Source: Lachnospiraceae bacterium (GTDB taxonomy: Bacteria > Bacillota > Clostridia > Lachnospirales > Lachnospiraceae). Taken from it: 64,000 nt of DNA. A program made the position numbers and the translations under genes. Shown here piece after piece: positions 17,749 to 26,692 of the stretch (its first letter is position 1; every line of letters starts with the position of its first letter). The stretch lies in assembly GCA_910574195.1 (NCBI GenBank), contig CAJTBF010000003.1, positions 213,874-277,873 of the forward strand. The letters are read 5' to 3'. The notes under the pieces are model-generated. The model saw only the letters and a program-made list of their open reading frames with translations, did no database searches and was not told where the DNA came from.

Positions 17749-20700
17749 CTATTTGGAATAGAAGCAGGGAGTGGTTCCGCTCTGCGGACCTTTCTCGCCC
17801 TTTTTCACCAGTTTTATCTCCACCGCTTCCATATGGCGGGCATATCCTTCACTTCCTGCTTTTTCTCCGTTCTTCGCCCAGCCCAGCCAGCCAAATTCAC
17901 TGGCATGTACACGATAATAAATATCAAATTCTTCTGCAAGTTTGCCTGTCAACTCAATGCAGACTGCCTCCGTTGGTTTATTTCTTCCGACTGTTCCGGC
18001 CACCGCACCGTTGGAAACCGGATTCATCCAGCCGATGTCCTGCACGTGAGCGCGATAGCGGATACTTCCCGTATACTCCGGCCGCTCCAGAGAGATTTTC
18101 AATGCTTCCAGATGTTTATTTCTCCCGGTTGTTCCGGCCGTACTTCCATCTTTCACAAAATCCATCCAGCCGATATCCTGCACATGCGCACTGTATGTCA
18201 CCGTAGTCGGTTTTCTGCGGAATGCTTCATCACCGTTCTCCAATGCGGGATTTCCCTTGGGGATTATGACAATCTGCAGGGCCTCCACTTTCAGAGCGAA
18301 GTTCTCTGTTCCGGCTTTCTCTCCGTTCTTCGCCCAACCCATCCAGCCGATGTCCTGTACATGCATTCTATAATAGAGATCGTACTTCTCTTTCTCCGTA
18401 CCGGTCAGTTCCATCTGCAGAGCCTCCAGGCGTCTGTTCTGTCCTACGGTCCCTGCAATCTTTCCGTCCGTCACATAATCCATCCAGCCAATATCCGCCG
18501 CATGCACGCGATACTTAATGCCCAGCTTCGTATTGGATTTGACACTGACGGTCAGACTTTCGATCTTTTTATTCTTCCCGGTTGTTCCGGCCACCTGACC
18601 GTTACTTACCGGATCCATCCAGCCAATGTCCTGTACATGACCTTTATATTCCAGCTTCACCGTATTGATCTTATATGTGATCAGTGTATTCCCCGGAGCT
18701 GCCGCCCCCTTTGGCTGAAGCAGAATCTGTACAGCCTGTAAAGAGTAATTATACCCTTGCGTTCCCGCCAGTTCTCCGTTTTTCGCCCAATCCAGCCAGC
18801 CAAATTCCGACACATGCGTCCGATAATACAGATCATAATTACCTGCCGCCTTACCTGTCAGTTTCATCTGGACTGCTTCCATTTTCTTTACTTTTCCGAC
18901 AGTCCCTGCCGTGGCGCCGTCGGATACCATATCCAGCCAGCCAAGATCCTGCACATGGGCACGGTATTCAATCCCCAGATCCGCAATATCCTGCACGCTG
19001 ACTTCCAGCGCTTCCATGGGCAGATTTCTTCCGGTTGTTCCGGCCTGTCTGCCGTCCGTCACATAATCCTGCCAGCCGATATCCTGTACATGGGCACGAT
19101 ATTTGATTCCTTTGACGGCCGTGGGCGGCGTATCCGGCGCTCCGCTTCCTTTGGAAAGAAGTGTCACATAATTCGAACTGACATATCCATACATGCTGCC
19201 GAAATTATAATTCCCACTTGCGGAAATTCCGGTTCTGCCTGCATCCAGCACCCCGTCGCTTTGTATCTTATAAAACCCGCCGGCTCCCTGATCCAGCAGG
19301 ATGAATGCCTGTGGAGAAAATGCTTTTGTCTGATACATCACTCTGGCGGAAGTACTTGCTTCCGCACGGACATTCAGATTCGTATGCCCCGTACCCATCA
19401 CGTCCTTTACACCAATGGAATATTTATAGACTTCTGCATTCTGAAACCGCTTATCAATCAGCCATGCAATATTTGCATTTTTTTCTCCCCAGTAAGGATC
19501 CGACGCATATTTTACGTTCATACCGCTGGCCTTATTTCCCAGATATCCGCCACAGTATACTCCGTTATTGGGATTCAGATATCTCTTGGACATATAGGTT
19601 TCCGTAAATGTTTTAATACAATGATCCACACTGGTATACGAATCCGCACTTATTCCCGGAGAAGCATCCACCGCATTCAACCCGAATAAGTTATTCTTAC
19701 TCTGCGCAATACTGCTTCTGCCCCATGCGCTTTCATTCGCTCCCACACCGATTGCCAACAGGGCATTTACTCCATATGTATTCTGATAATTCACAAAAAT
19801 TCCGGCAGAGTTCCACATCTTGGAACTGCTGTTTACCGCTCTTTCATGAATAACACTGTTCAATTGATCCACACTGTACTGTGTCTGACTCCGTAACGGC
19901 AGATACTGAAAATAATTATAATACGGTTCCGCACTATTTACGGCATGGCTTCTGTTTCCCGCATTGCAGTCTCTTGCCATCTCTCCGAACTGATCTCTCG
20001 TATAAAAATAGTGCCCGTCATAACTATAATATTGTACACCTTCCCGCAAATATCCCGGCGCCGGCCCATTATCCAGAGATGTGGCATATCCGCCGGAATT
20101 GACATTCGTTGAAATATAATGTAACAATCTTCCGCCGGATACAACATAGTGACTCAGTGACGCCGCATTGCTCATATTCAAAATCTGAACTTCCCCTGCA
20201 TTCACCAGTCCAATTACACCGGACAGCATGAATTTTACTTTTCCGTTCTCTGTCCCCAGATACAACCCGTCTGCACCGTACAAACCATTGGTATATCCCG
20301 CTGCACCGGTACCGTACTCTGTATAATTCGTGACGGCATTTCCTTTTGTATTAAAATTGACAATCGCAGTAGAACTTCCTGACAGTGCAGCACTCCGGGA
20401 AATGACAAAGGAATGTTCCACCATTCCGTTCTCATCGGCAACTTCCGTGATATTCCCTTCCACATCCATGGATGTCACTGTCTCATCCTTTTGTACTTCT
20501 TCTGTTGACTCCTGGGACTCTTCCCCTGCCGGCTCTTCCTCCGGCTGTATCGGTTGTTCTATCTCCTGCTGATCCGAACTTTCCGAATCCGTATCCTCCG
20601 GCTGCGGCTCCTGCATCGGAACATTCCCCTCTTCTGTCAATGCAGTCGAATTCTCCGGTTCCTCCGCTACCACGATAAGTCCTTGTGAAAAAAGCACCAG

Positions 20701-20754
20701 GCTGGCCACAAGGCACAATGCAAGAATCCGTCTGATCTTCCCCTTATGTTTCAT
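17749..20754 (-). CDS. Secreted glucosaminidase (GH73/LytG-like) with SH3-like domain and nine ChW repeats
   Basis: This exported wall hydrolase is about 1001 aa long. The ATG at 20752-20754 has AGGAGG six bases upstream, giving a signal peptide (residues 1-30) followed by an acidic Glu/Pro-rich stretch. A beta-rich region precedes a glucosaminidase domain at about residues 300-455 (ALLAIGVGANESAWGRSSIA, with the likely catalytic Glu in NESAWGRS). An SH3-like segment (TNLNVRAEASTSARVMYQTK) follows, then nine ChW repeats (GHVQDIGWMD and similar) arranged as three triplets, the third of each carrying YYRxHxxxxGWLxWAKNGE. The same array plan occurs in the GH25 protein. It likely cleaves peptidoglycan while bound to the surface. 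The terminator after it makes it a single-gene unit. Confidence 0.88.
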   Translation of the reverse strand: MKHKGKIRRILALCLVASLVLFSQGLIVVAEEPENSTALTEEGNVPMQEPQPEDTDSESSDQQEIEQPIQPEEEPAGEESQESTEEVQKDETVTSMDVEGNITEVADENGMVEHSFVISRSAALSGSSTAIVNFNTKGNAVTNYTEYGTGAAGYTNGLYGADGLYLGTENGKVKFMLSGVIGLVNAGEVQILNMSNAASLSHYVVSGGRLLHYISTNVNSGGYATSLDNGPAPGYLREGVQYYSYDGHYFYTRDQFGEMARDCNAGNRSHAVNSAEPYYNYFQYLPLRSQTQYSVDQLNSVIHERAVNSSSKMWNSAGIFVNYQNTYGVNALLAIGVGANESAWGRSSIAQSKNNLFGLNAVDASPGISADSYTSVDHCIKTFTETYMSKRYLNPNNGVYCGGYLGNKASGMNVKYASDPYWGEKNANIAWLIDKRFQNAEVYKYSIGVKDVMGTGHTNLNVRAEASTSARVMYQTKAFSPQAFILLDQGAGGFYKIQSDGVLDAGRTGISASGNYNFGSMYGYVSSNYVTLLSKGSGAPDTPPTAVKGIKYRAHVQDIGWQDYVTDGRQAGTTGRNLPMEALEVSVQDIADLGIEYRAHVQDLGWLDMVSDGATAGTVGKVKKMEAVQMKLTGKAAGNYDLYYRTHVSEFGWLDWAKNGELAGTQGYNYSLQAVQILLQPKGAAAPGNTLITYKINTVKLEYKGHVQDIGWMDPVSNGQVAGTTGKNKKIESLTVSVKSNTKLGIKYRVHAADIGWMDYVTDGKIAGTVGQNRRLEALQMELTGTEKEKYDLYYRMHVQDIGWMGWAKNGEKAGTENFALKVEALQIVIIPKGNPALENGDEAFRRKPTTVTYSAHVQDIGWMDFVKDGSTAGTTGRNKHLEALKISLERPEYTGSIRYRAHVQDIGWMNPVSNGAVAGTVGRNKPTEAVCIELTGKLAEEFDIYYRVHASEFGWLGWAKNGEKAGSEGYARHMEAVEIKLVKKGEKGPQSGTTPCFYSK

Positions 20755-20835
20755 CCAAGTCCTCCTTTGTTTTTTATGCACTCCCGAACGATTTCATCCT
20801 ATCATAATTTCATATCCTGTGCAAATCCAATTCAT

Positions 20836-20940
20836 ACCAAAACAAACTCTCCCTTGTTTTGGTCCCATACAAAAAGCCTGTCGCTGACGGTTTTCCCACA
20901 CACCAGGGCACTCAGAAAGCCTGTCACCGGCGACTTTTCC
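20836..20940. repeat. Intergenic hairpin and paired imperfect repeats
   Basis: A perfect 9-bp inverted repeat ACCAAAACA/TGTTTTGGT spans 20836-20863. It is followed by two imperfect direct copies of AAAGCCTGTCGCTGACGG-like sequence (about 20873-20895 and 20915-20940). A related stretch occurs upstream of mreB near 30148-30182. The gap between the nucleotidyltransferase and glucosaminidase genes (20755-20954) contains no gene. The hairpin lacks a T-tract, so it is not clearly a terminator. Confidence 0.4.
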
Positions 20941-20954
20941 GCATAACAAAACAT

Positions 20955-21869
20955 TCAAAACAAGTTTTCCGGATATTCCCCTGCATCCACCAACTCCCTC
21001 ACGGCAGACACTACGGCGTCTTTATCCTCCCGATAGGTCACGCCAAACCACTTGTCTTTGGATTCTAATACTCTCACAGAGAGTTTTTTTTCTTCCAGAA
21101 GTCCGCCCACAATCGTCGGCAAAAGATATTCCGCTTTCAGATCTTCCTTCTTTGTTTCTTTTAGGAATTGCTGAAAACCATTCTCTAAAATCCGGAAAAA
21201 GTCTGGTCTTAACCCCCACATATTCATGGAAACTGGGCAATTGGCATCCACTTTTCTGTCTCCGGTCTCACTGCGGACCACTGCACCGCCGTCGCACATT
21301 TCAATATTCCTTGTCTCTGTAATCTCTTCCAGCATCCCAAACTGGTCCACTTTACAGATTCCTCGCGTCACAGAACCATTCTCGCTCAATGTATTTTTCA
21401 GCGTGAAACCTACCATGCAGATCTCATTCTCGTTTTCGGATGTATGCTGATGCAAATAATCGTATGCTTCCACATATGCCTGTTTTCCATAATAATCATC
21501 TGCATTGATTACAAGAAACGGAGAATCCACCACATCTTTGCAGCACAAAATAGCCTGTCCCGTTCCCCAGGGTTTTGTCCTCCCTGCGAAACGCTGCCGG
21601 TATTCCTCCGGAATATCCTGTACTTCCTGATAGGCATATGCCACATCTATTTTCTTTTGCATTCGATTTCCGATGATTTCTTTAAAATCTTCTTCCAGAT
21701 CACGACGAATGACAAACACTACTTTATCAAAACCAGCTTGCATCGCATCATAGATCGAATAATCCATGATAATCTCTCCATTGGGACCAACCGGCTCCAG
21801 TTGTTTAATTCCTCCGCCAAATCGGCTGCCGATTCCGGCCGCCATTACGACCAGCGTTGCCCTGCTCAT
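20955..21869 (-). CDS. Sugar-phosphate nucleotidyltransferase family protein
   Basis: This 304-aa protein has the nucleotidyltransferase signature at its N-terminus (LVVMAAGIGSRFGGGIKQLE), the sugar-nucleotide fold core VFVIRRDLEEDF, and FLVINADDYYGKQAY as the metal-binding loop. It probably activates a sugar-1-phosphate or phosphorylcholine-like substrate. It is not RfbA, and the substrate cannot be named. It sits 20 bases after an HPr-like gene and 76 bases before the repeat region, outside the polysaccharide operon. UTP-glucose-1-phosphate uridylyltransferase is one possibility, but the sequence is divergent. Confidence 0.78.
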   Translation of the reverse strand: MSRATLVVMAAGIGSRFGGGIKQLEPVGPNGEIIMDYSIYDAMQAGFDKVVFVIRRDLEEDFKEIIGNRMQKKIDVAYAYQEVQDIPEEYRQRFAGRTKPWGTGQAILCCKDVVDSPFLVINADDYYGKQAYVEAYDYLHQHTSENENEICMVGFTLKNTLSENGSVTRGICKVDQFGMLEEITETRNIEMCDGGAVVRSETGDRKVDANCPVSMNMWGLRPDFFRILENGFQQFLKETKKEDLKAEYLLPTIVGGLLEEKKLSVRVLESKDKWFGVTYREDKDAVVSAVRELVDAGEYPENLF

Positions 21870-21889
21870 TGTATTCCCCTCCTCATCTG

Positions 21890-22165
21890 TTATTCCCCCA
21901 GACCATCCTCGACGATACGAACCATCTCTTCCAGCGCCGCTTCCTCGTCCTCTCCTTCACAGACAATGGCGATTTCGTCCCCGCTCTTGATACAGGCTCC
22001 TAAAACACTCAGCACACTTTTCGCATTTGCAGAGGATACTCCCGCTTTCACTTTCTTTTCGATCATCACCTTGCATCCAAACTGCATCGCCGTCTTACAA
22101 AACAATCCTGCCGGCCTCAGGTGCAGACCAGTCGGATTTTTAATTATGACGTTTTCACGAACCAT
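21890..22165 (-). CDS. ptsH: HPr-family phosphocarrier protein
   Basis: HPr passes phosphate from Enzyme I to PTS permeases and, when phosphorylated on serine, acts in carbon catabolite control. Starting at the ATG at 22163-22165 (AGGAGG 11 bases upstream), the active histidine of TGLHLRPAG falls at position 15, as in canonical HPr. A GTG four codons upstream overlaps the ribosome site and is rejected. The regulatory serine region reads NAKSVLSVLG at about residue 50, four residues later than usual. At 91 aa it is slightly long. It follows cdaR closely, so it may be co-transcribed with the cyclic-di-AMP genes. A second HPr elsewhere is possible, in which case this could be a Crh-like or specialised copy. 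Confidence 0.85.
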   Translation of the reverse strand: MVRENVIIKNPTGLHLRPAGLFCKTAMQFGCKVMIEKKVKAGVSSANAKSVLSVLGACIKSGDEIAIVCEGEDEEAALEEMVRIVEDGLGE

Positions 22166-22180
22166 GCGCAATTCCACCTC

Positions 22181-23437
22181 CTATTCTTCCTCCTTTTCGG
22201 TCAGAATAACTCTCACCGTGGGGTTTGTAATTAATTCAACACCGGAAGGTATCTCAATATTCACCGGCACCTCATAACTTCCTGGTACTTTGTACTCTCT
22301 CAGATCAATAGAAGCGGCATAGCGGATGTCCAACACTTCCAATGCTTTTTCTTCTCCTGTAAACTGCAGTTCCAAATCCATCTCTGATTCAAAAAGCAGA
22401 CGAAAGTTTTCCTGCATATTGTTGATCTGAACCGCCTCTACCGGAAGCATAATCGTTTTTATCCCTTCCGGTTCAATCATGACAGTCACGAGCACATTAT
22501 TTGCCGCCTCGTCCACAAGGCTGACTCCCTCCGGAAGATACTTCAGAATATCCACCGTTATTTCTTTTCGGCCTCTTTCTTTATCAATATTCACCTCTGA
22601 ATCCGGAATTGCAATCTCATCCACATCAGCCAGTTCTTCCCTTGTCCCACAGATCTGAACCTGCGACGGTTCACAGGTATATCCCGTATATACAAATCCG
22701 GAAGCCGGAGTCCCGGAAATTCCCACGGAAAGTTTCACATTCTTCGTATTCAGCATCTGCACATTCACACTCAGCCCCTGTTCTCCAAGATTATGTGTCA
22801 ACTGACTCTGATCCATGGGATTCCCGTTTCCATCATAAATAATCAATTCCGCATCCAGCGTATCACTCTCATATTTACCGGAAACATCCACTTTTGCCAC
22901 CACTTTTTGAATATTTCCGATTGCTTTTTCCGGCCCTCGTATGGTAATCTTTTCCGGATTGGTTGTCATCTCTCCCACGACATATCCGTCACGCGGTGTC
23001 CCTGTCACATTTACAGAAATCGGAAAAATATTCCTTGTCACATCCTCGATCTCTACCTGGATATTCTTCACGTTCACATCCGTCAATATCGCAGAACTGT
23101 TGATTCCCCGAACCTCCGCCGTAATCGGCACAAGACAGGTCTTCACCTCCATCTGACTTAAGTCTGCCGTTGCACTAATATTACTGCTGCTGATTCTGGC
23201 AAGGATAGAACGTTTTGCCGATACGGTCACTCTCACGGACTGCGGCCCGTCTACCAAAGAATATATCTTCCCTTTACTGGTTACTACTTCCTCGTTAATC
23301 ATCTCTACCGGAATATCATTAAAAGAAGTACTTTCCACAGGATCGGCAATATTTACAACTGCCAGCCAGAAGAAAATTGCAAACAACAAAGCAGCAAATT
23401 TCAGTCCCATATTCGGGGGCCACTTAATTTTTTTCAT
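22181..23437 (-). CDS. cdaR: CdaA regulator with YbbR domains
   Basis: This is a membrane-anchored extracytoplasmic protein of 418 residues. One N-terminal transmembrane helix (about residues 9-30, FAALLFAIFFWLAVV) is followed by four YbbR-like beta repeats of about 85 residues, each with motifs such as SISVNVTGTPRDGYVVGEM and KLSVGISGTPASGF. In Firmicutes CdaR sits beside CdaA and tunes cyclic-di-AMP synthesis. Here it overlaps cdaA by 14 bases. The HPr gene starts 15 bases after its stop. A C-terminal glmM, present in many cdaA operons, is not seen downstream. The identification is from synteny plus repeat structure. Confidence 0.9.
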   Translation of the reverse strand: MKKIKWPPNMGLKFAALLFAIFFWLAVVNIADPVESTSFNDIPVEMINEEVVTSKGKIYSLVDGPQSVRVTVSAKRSILARISSSNISATADLSQMEVKTCLVPITAEVRGINSSAILTDVNVKNIQVEIEDVTRNIFPISVNVTGTPRDGYVVGEMTTNPEKITIRGPEKAIGNIQKVVAKVDVSGKYESDTLDAELIIYDGNGNPMDQSQLTHNLGEQGLSVNVQMLNTKNVKLSVGISGTPASGFVYTGYTCEPSQVQICGTREELADVDEIAIPDSEVNIDKERGRKEITVDILKYLPEGVSLVDEAANNVLVTVMIEPEGIKTIMLPVEAVQINNMQENFRLLFESEMDLELQFTGEEKALEVLDIRYAASIDLREYKVPGSYEVPVNIEIPSGVELITNPTVRVILTEKEEE

Positions 23438-24296
23438 TCTTCTGTCTCCCCTTCCACATTGCGAATCGCTTCCCCTCCGAAAGCCGCATCTGAATCTGGC
23501 TCAATCTGGTTGTCAGATATTCCGGTGTGATGCCTCTGGCAAGCTGTCCCCCCATCGCCACAGAGACATATCCTGTCTCCTCCGACACAATAATAATAAG
23601 TGCATCACTGACTTCGCTCATCCCCAACGCCGCCCGATGCCGGGTTCCAAGTTCCTTGCTGATCTGCATATTATCCGACAAGGGCAGATAACATGTCGCA
23701 GACGCAATCCGGTCTCCCCGTACGATCACGGCACCGTCATGAAGCGGTGTATTATGCTCAAATATATTCAGGATCACCTGCTCCGACACCTTACAATCCA
23801 ACTCAATTCCGGTCATCTCATATTCCGTCAGACGGATGGCCTGCTCTACCACAATCAGCGCTCCCGTCTTTACACTTCCCATACTGAAACATGCGTTCAC
23901 AAGCGCTTCCAATGTATCGTCCGAAAAACGCTGATCTTCCCGATTACGATCAAACAGCGTAAAGTTACTCAGCAGATTTTTTTCTCCCAGCTTTTCCAGA
24001 GCCCGGCGAAGCTCCGGCTGAAATACGACCAATGCCGCAAATGCCAGAACATTGATGGATTCCCTGGCCAAAAACAGAATCGTGTGCATCCGAAAAATGG
24101 CTGCAATAAGGATAAACAGAACAAGCATGGTCAAACCTTTCAGAAGCATCCATGCTTTTGTATTTTTAATCCACAGCATGATCTCATATACAACCACCGC
24201 AATGATCAAAATTTCCATAATATCTGTCACGCTAAGCGAAGGAATATACAGACCATTCATCAATTTTTCCAAATAGCTTTTCATCCACTGCTGCAC
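23424..24296 (-). CDS. cdaA: Diadenylate cyclase
   Basis: The enzyme condenses two ATP into cyclic-di-AMP, which controls osmolyte transport and wall homeostasis. Three N-terminal transmembrane helices (to about residue 85) precede the DAC domain, which has the active-site DGA at residues 187-189 (HNTPLHDGAVIVRGDR) and RHR at 219-221 (GTRHRAALG). The start is a GTG at 24294-24296 with AGGAGGGAAATAA upstream. At 290 aa it is of normal length. It forms an operon with cdaR. The 148-base gap upstream of it holds nothing clear. Confidence 0.95.
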   Translation of the reverse strand: MQQWMKSYLEKLMNGLYIPSLSVTDIMEILIIAVVVYEIMLWIKNTKAWMLLKGLTMLVLFILIAAIFRMHTILFLARESINVLAFAALVVFQPELRRALEKLGEKNLLSNFTLFDRNREDQRFSDDTLEALVNACFSMGSVKTGALIVVEQAIRLTEYEMTGIELDCKVSEQVILNIFEHNTPLHDGAVIVRGDRIASATCYLPLSDNMQISKELGTRHRAALGMSEVSDALIIIVSEETGYVSVAMGGQLARGITPEYLTTRLSQIQMRLSEGKRFAMWKGRQKNEKN

Positions 24297-24444
24297 TTAT
24301 TTCCCTCCTGTTACCATTTTTAAGTCCTTTATTGTATCTTTCTTTTCCCGGTGCCTCCATGCAGCATTTTTTCCCAAAACAGCAGTATCTATCATCCGCC
24401 CACAGAAAATGTGTGTGCCGGACTCATTCCTGCATCTGCTCCTG

Positions 24445-25527
24445 TCAGTGTCCGCCTTTTCTGTCCAGTCCCAGCTCTTTGTTCAAACTTCTTGTCAACA
24501 GAATCTCGTCTGCACTCTTTGATCGTTCCGAACAATTTACCTGTCCTTCATGCCGTGCTCTGCCTGAAACTTCTCCGTTTCTGCTATTCCCTGCACGACT
24601 TTGTCTCTCATTAATATGCTTTACACTCTTTTCCGGCACAGTCACTCCGATCTTGGGAACCGCTTTCACATAATAATGGTATTCGTCATCCTCAAATTCC
24701 AAATGCTCTGTGCGGGAATAATCCACTGATAAAAAGAGCAACTCCAATAAAAGTCCTGTCACGATGGCCAATACTCCACCCGAAATCAACGAGGAAAGAG
24801 AAATATGCACATCCAGAACTCCATTTCCCACAGCGCCGATCACAACAGCAAGGATTGCGCCAACTACGGAAGCCACCTTCCATGCATGATCCATGGAGCG
24901 GGTACGAATCCCGTACACCAGCAGCAGACAGATAGAAACGGCCGCCACCATAATCCACATTTCTTTATTCGCAACCGCCTGCTTCATAAACGTCATCAGG
25001 GACTCTACCAGGCCGGCCGCATCCTCCGCCTTAAAAGTACTGGATGAGCCTTTCACAAAATGGATCATATAGTAAGAAAATGTGCCGCATGCTGCCGGAA
25101 CCACACAAACCGGCGTTCCCAAAAGTCCTACCGCAACGGGAATAACCAGCGGTATTTTTAACGCAAATGCCACCATCGTCAACAAAACCAGCCACGCCTT
25201 TCCCGGTGAAAAACGAAAATAAAAAATGTACATCAATAAAAACAACATACCGGACACCAAGGCAATGGGAAGTGACAACGTGTAGAAATGTAACAATAAC
25301 AGGGCTGTTGCAGCCATCACCATAATAATCAACGGAAAAAATGCACAGACCACGGACAATCCAATTGTACAGACCATCGAAGACGCCGCTTTCATATATC
25401 CTACATTCGCATTAATCAGCCCAAATACAAGCAGTCCCAGAATCAGACGGAGGACTTTACGTATATAAGTAGAATATCCCGCATAAAATCTCTGTATTTG
25501 TTCTCTCCAGACAAGCAATGTACTCAT
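24445..25527 (-). CDS. Unknown multi-spanning membrane protein
   Basis: I do not recognise this 360-aa protein. It has about eight hydrophobic helices between residues 20 and 265 with few charged residues, then a charged cytoplasmic tail of about 95 residues rich in Arg, Ser and Glu (VKHINERQSRAGNSRNGE and similar). The long helical bundle ending in a basic tail recalls sporulation-stage membrane proteins of Clostridia, but there is no decisive motif. It is three bases from the next gene upstream, another membrane protein, so the pair is likely translated together. Conservation beside cdaA would support a chromosomal housekeeping role. Confidence 0.6.
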   Translation of the reverse strand: MSTLLVWREQIQRFYAGYSTYIRKVLRLILGLLVFGLINANVGYMKAASSMVCTIGLSVVCAFFPLIIMVMAATALLLLHFYTLSLPIALVSGMLFLLMYIFYFRFSPGKAWLVLLTMVAFALKIPLVIPVAVGLLGTPVCVVPAACGTFSYYMIHFVKGSSSTFKAEDAAGLVESLMTFMKQAVANKEMWIMVAAVSICLLLVYGIRTRSMDHAWKVASVVGAILAVVIGAVGNGVLDVHISLSSLISGGVLAIVTGLLLELLFLSVDYSRTEHLEFEDDEYHYYVKAVPKIGVTVPEKSVKHINERQSRAGNSRNGEVSGRARHEGQVNCSERSKSADEILLTRSLNKELGLDRKGGH

Positions 25528-25530
25528 AGT

Positions 25531-25926
25531 TTATTCTTTCTCCTTTGTCTCCATCTTTTCCAGACGCGCCAGATCTCTATAATACTTTTTTACCCGCTGT
25601 TTTGCTTTGTTGTGTCTGGCCTTATAAAAGCTGCCGGCACAAATCACATAAATAATCAGCAAAACCAGATAGCCGCCCACCGCAACACCGCCTAAAAAAA
25701 TCAGCTTTGAAATTGTCAATTCCGCAAGAATCTTCTCCAGATTGCAAACGGCATACAATGCGGCGGCGATCCCATACCCTATGGTAATCCACAATACCGT
25801 AATCAATGTATTCAGACTGGAATAGTCTTTTTTATAATAACTGCTGATTTTTAAATCTTCATTGATATTATTCTTTTCATAAATTGCCATTTTGGTCATA
25901 AGCCTGATTCTCTTTTTATCCAGCAT
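25531..25926 (-). CDS. Unknown small membrane protein
   Basis: This is a 131-aa protein starting at the ATG at 25924-25926, where GGAGG lies at proper spacing. An ATG-like start 11 codons upstream lacks a ribosome site. Two hydrophobic helices (about residues 40-62 and 72-97) follow a basic, Lys-rich N-terminus (MLDKKRIRLMTKMAIYEKNN). The C-terminus is strongly charged. No family is recognised. Its stop lies three bases from the start of the larger membrane protein, so the two probably act together. Confidence 0.6.
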   Translation of the reverse strand: MLDKKRIRLMTKMAIYEKNNINEDLKISSYYKKDYSSLNTLITVLWITIGYGIAAALYAVCNLEKILAELTISKLIFLGGVAVGGYLVLLIIYVICAGSFYKARHNKAKQRVKKYYRDLARLEKMETKEKE

Positions 25927-25990
25927 ACGCATCCTCCAGACGAATAAATCTGTAATCACATCAACCCATTATTTTTAGTATACCATACAC

Positions 25991-26692
25991 TCAGAGACCT
26001 TGTCCAATGCTTATGGTCAAAAAATAAACTTTTTGTGCCCCTGCCTTTTTCAAAAGACGGGAAATTCGATGAATCGTACTGCCTGTTGTATAAATATCAT
26101 CTATCAGAAGCACGGATCCGACCGCCTTCCAGCTTTTGGACACTCCAAATGCACCTTGCAAATTCTGTATTCTTTCCCCGCCATCCAACAGCCTCTGTGG
26201 ACGGGTATTTCGAATACGAAACACCGCTCTTTTATTTACCGAAATTTCTAATTTTTTCCCCAGACAGTCTGCCAAAAGTTCCGCCTGATTATATCCGCGG
26301 CTTCTCCTTTTCGATGCATGCAGAGGAACCGGGAGGATTTCCTCAATCTTCCGGTTTCTAATCCACAACTCATACCGCCTGGCCATCTCTTCCGCAAATA
26401 TTTCCGCATAATAACGTCTGTTATGAAACTTAAACTGATAGATTGCCTGGGTAACCGGCGGAACATGCCGCCAAAGACTTCTCCCCTGATCATACGCATA
26501 AGCATGTCTCCTGCAGTCATAACAATACTCCTGCTCTTCGTCTTTTATCGGCTTTCCGCACTTCATGCAGCGCGGCTGTGTAATTACAGGCAATTGCTTT
26601 CGGCACGCAGGGCAAATTCCCGCACCGGGCGATAAAATCTCGTTGCAAAACGGGCATACCGGCGGATACAGATATTCCAGAACCCTTAGAAT
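25991..26692 (-). CDS. ComF family phosphoribosyltransferase-like protein (non-ATG start)
   Basis: ComF-like proteins carry an N-terminal zinc-ribbon and a PRTase-like domain and take part in DNA uptake and repair. Two CxxC pairs (PPVCPFCNE and GICPACRKQ) lie upstream of the first ATG (26593), in the same open frame, followed by CMKCGKPI and YCYDC. The PRTase loop VLLIDDIYTTGSTI and PVPLHASKRRSRGYNQA are clear. No ATG, GTG or TTG lies in frame between the recD2 stop (26686) and the first cysteines. I suggest an ATT at 26690-26692 or a CTG at 26678-26680. The gene overlaps the recD2 end. A frameshift or misread of this start is the alternative. Confidence 0.8.
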   Translation of the reverse strand: MLRVLEYLYPPVCPFCNEILSPGAGICPACRKQLPVITQPRCMKCGKPIKDEEQEYCYDCRRHAYAYDQGRSLWRHVPPVTQAIYQFKFHNRRYYAEIFAEEMARRYELWIRNRKIEEILPVPLHASKRRSRGYNQAELLADCLGKKLEISVNKRAVFRIRNTRPQRLLDGGERIQNLQGAFGVSKSWKAVGSVLLIDDIYTTGSTIHRISRLLKKAGAQKVYFLTISIGQGL

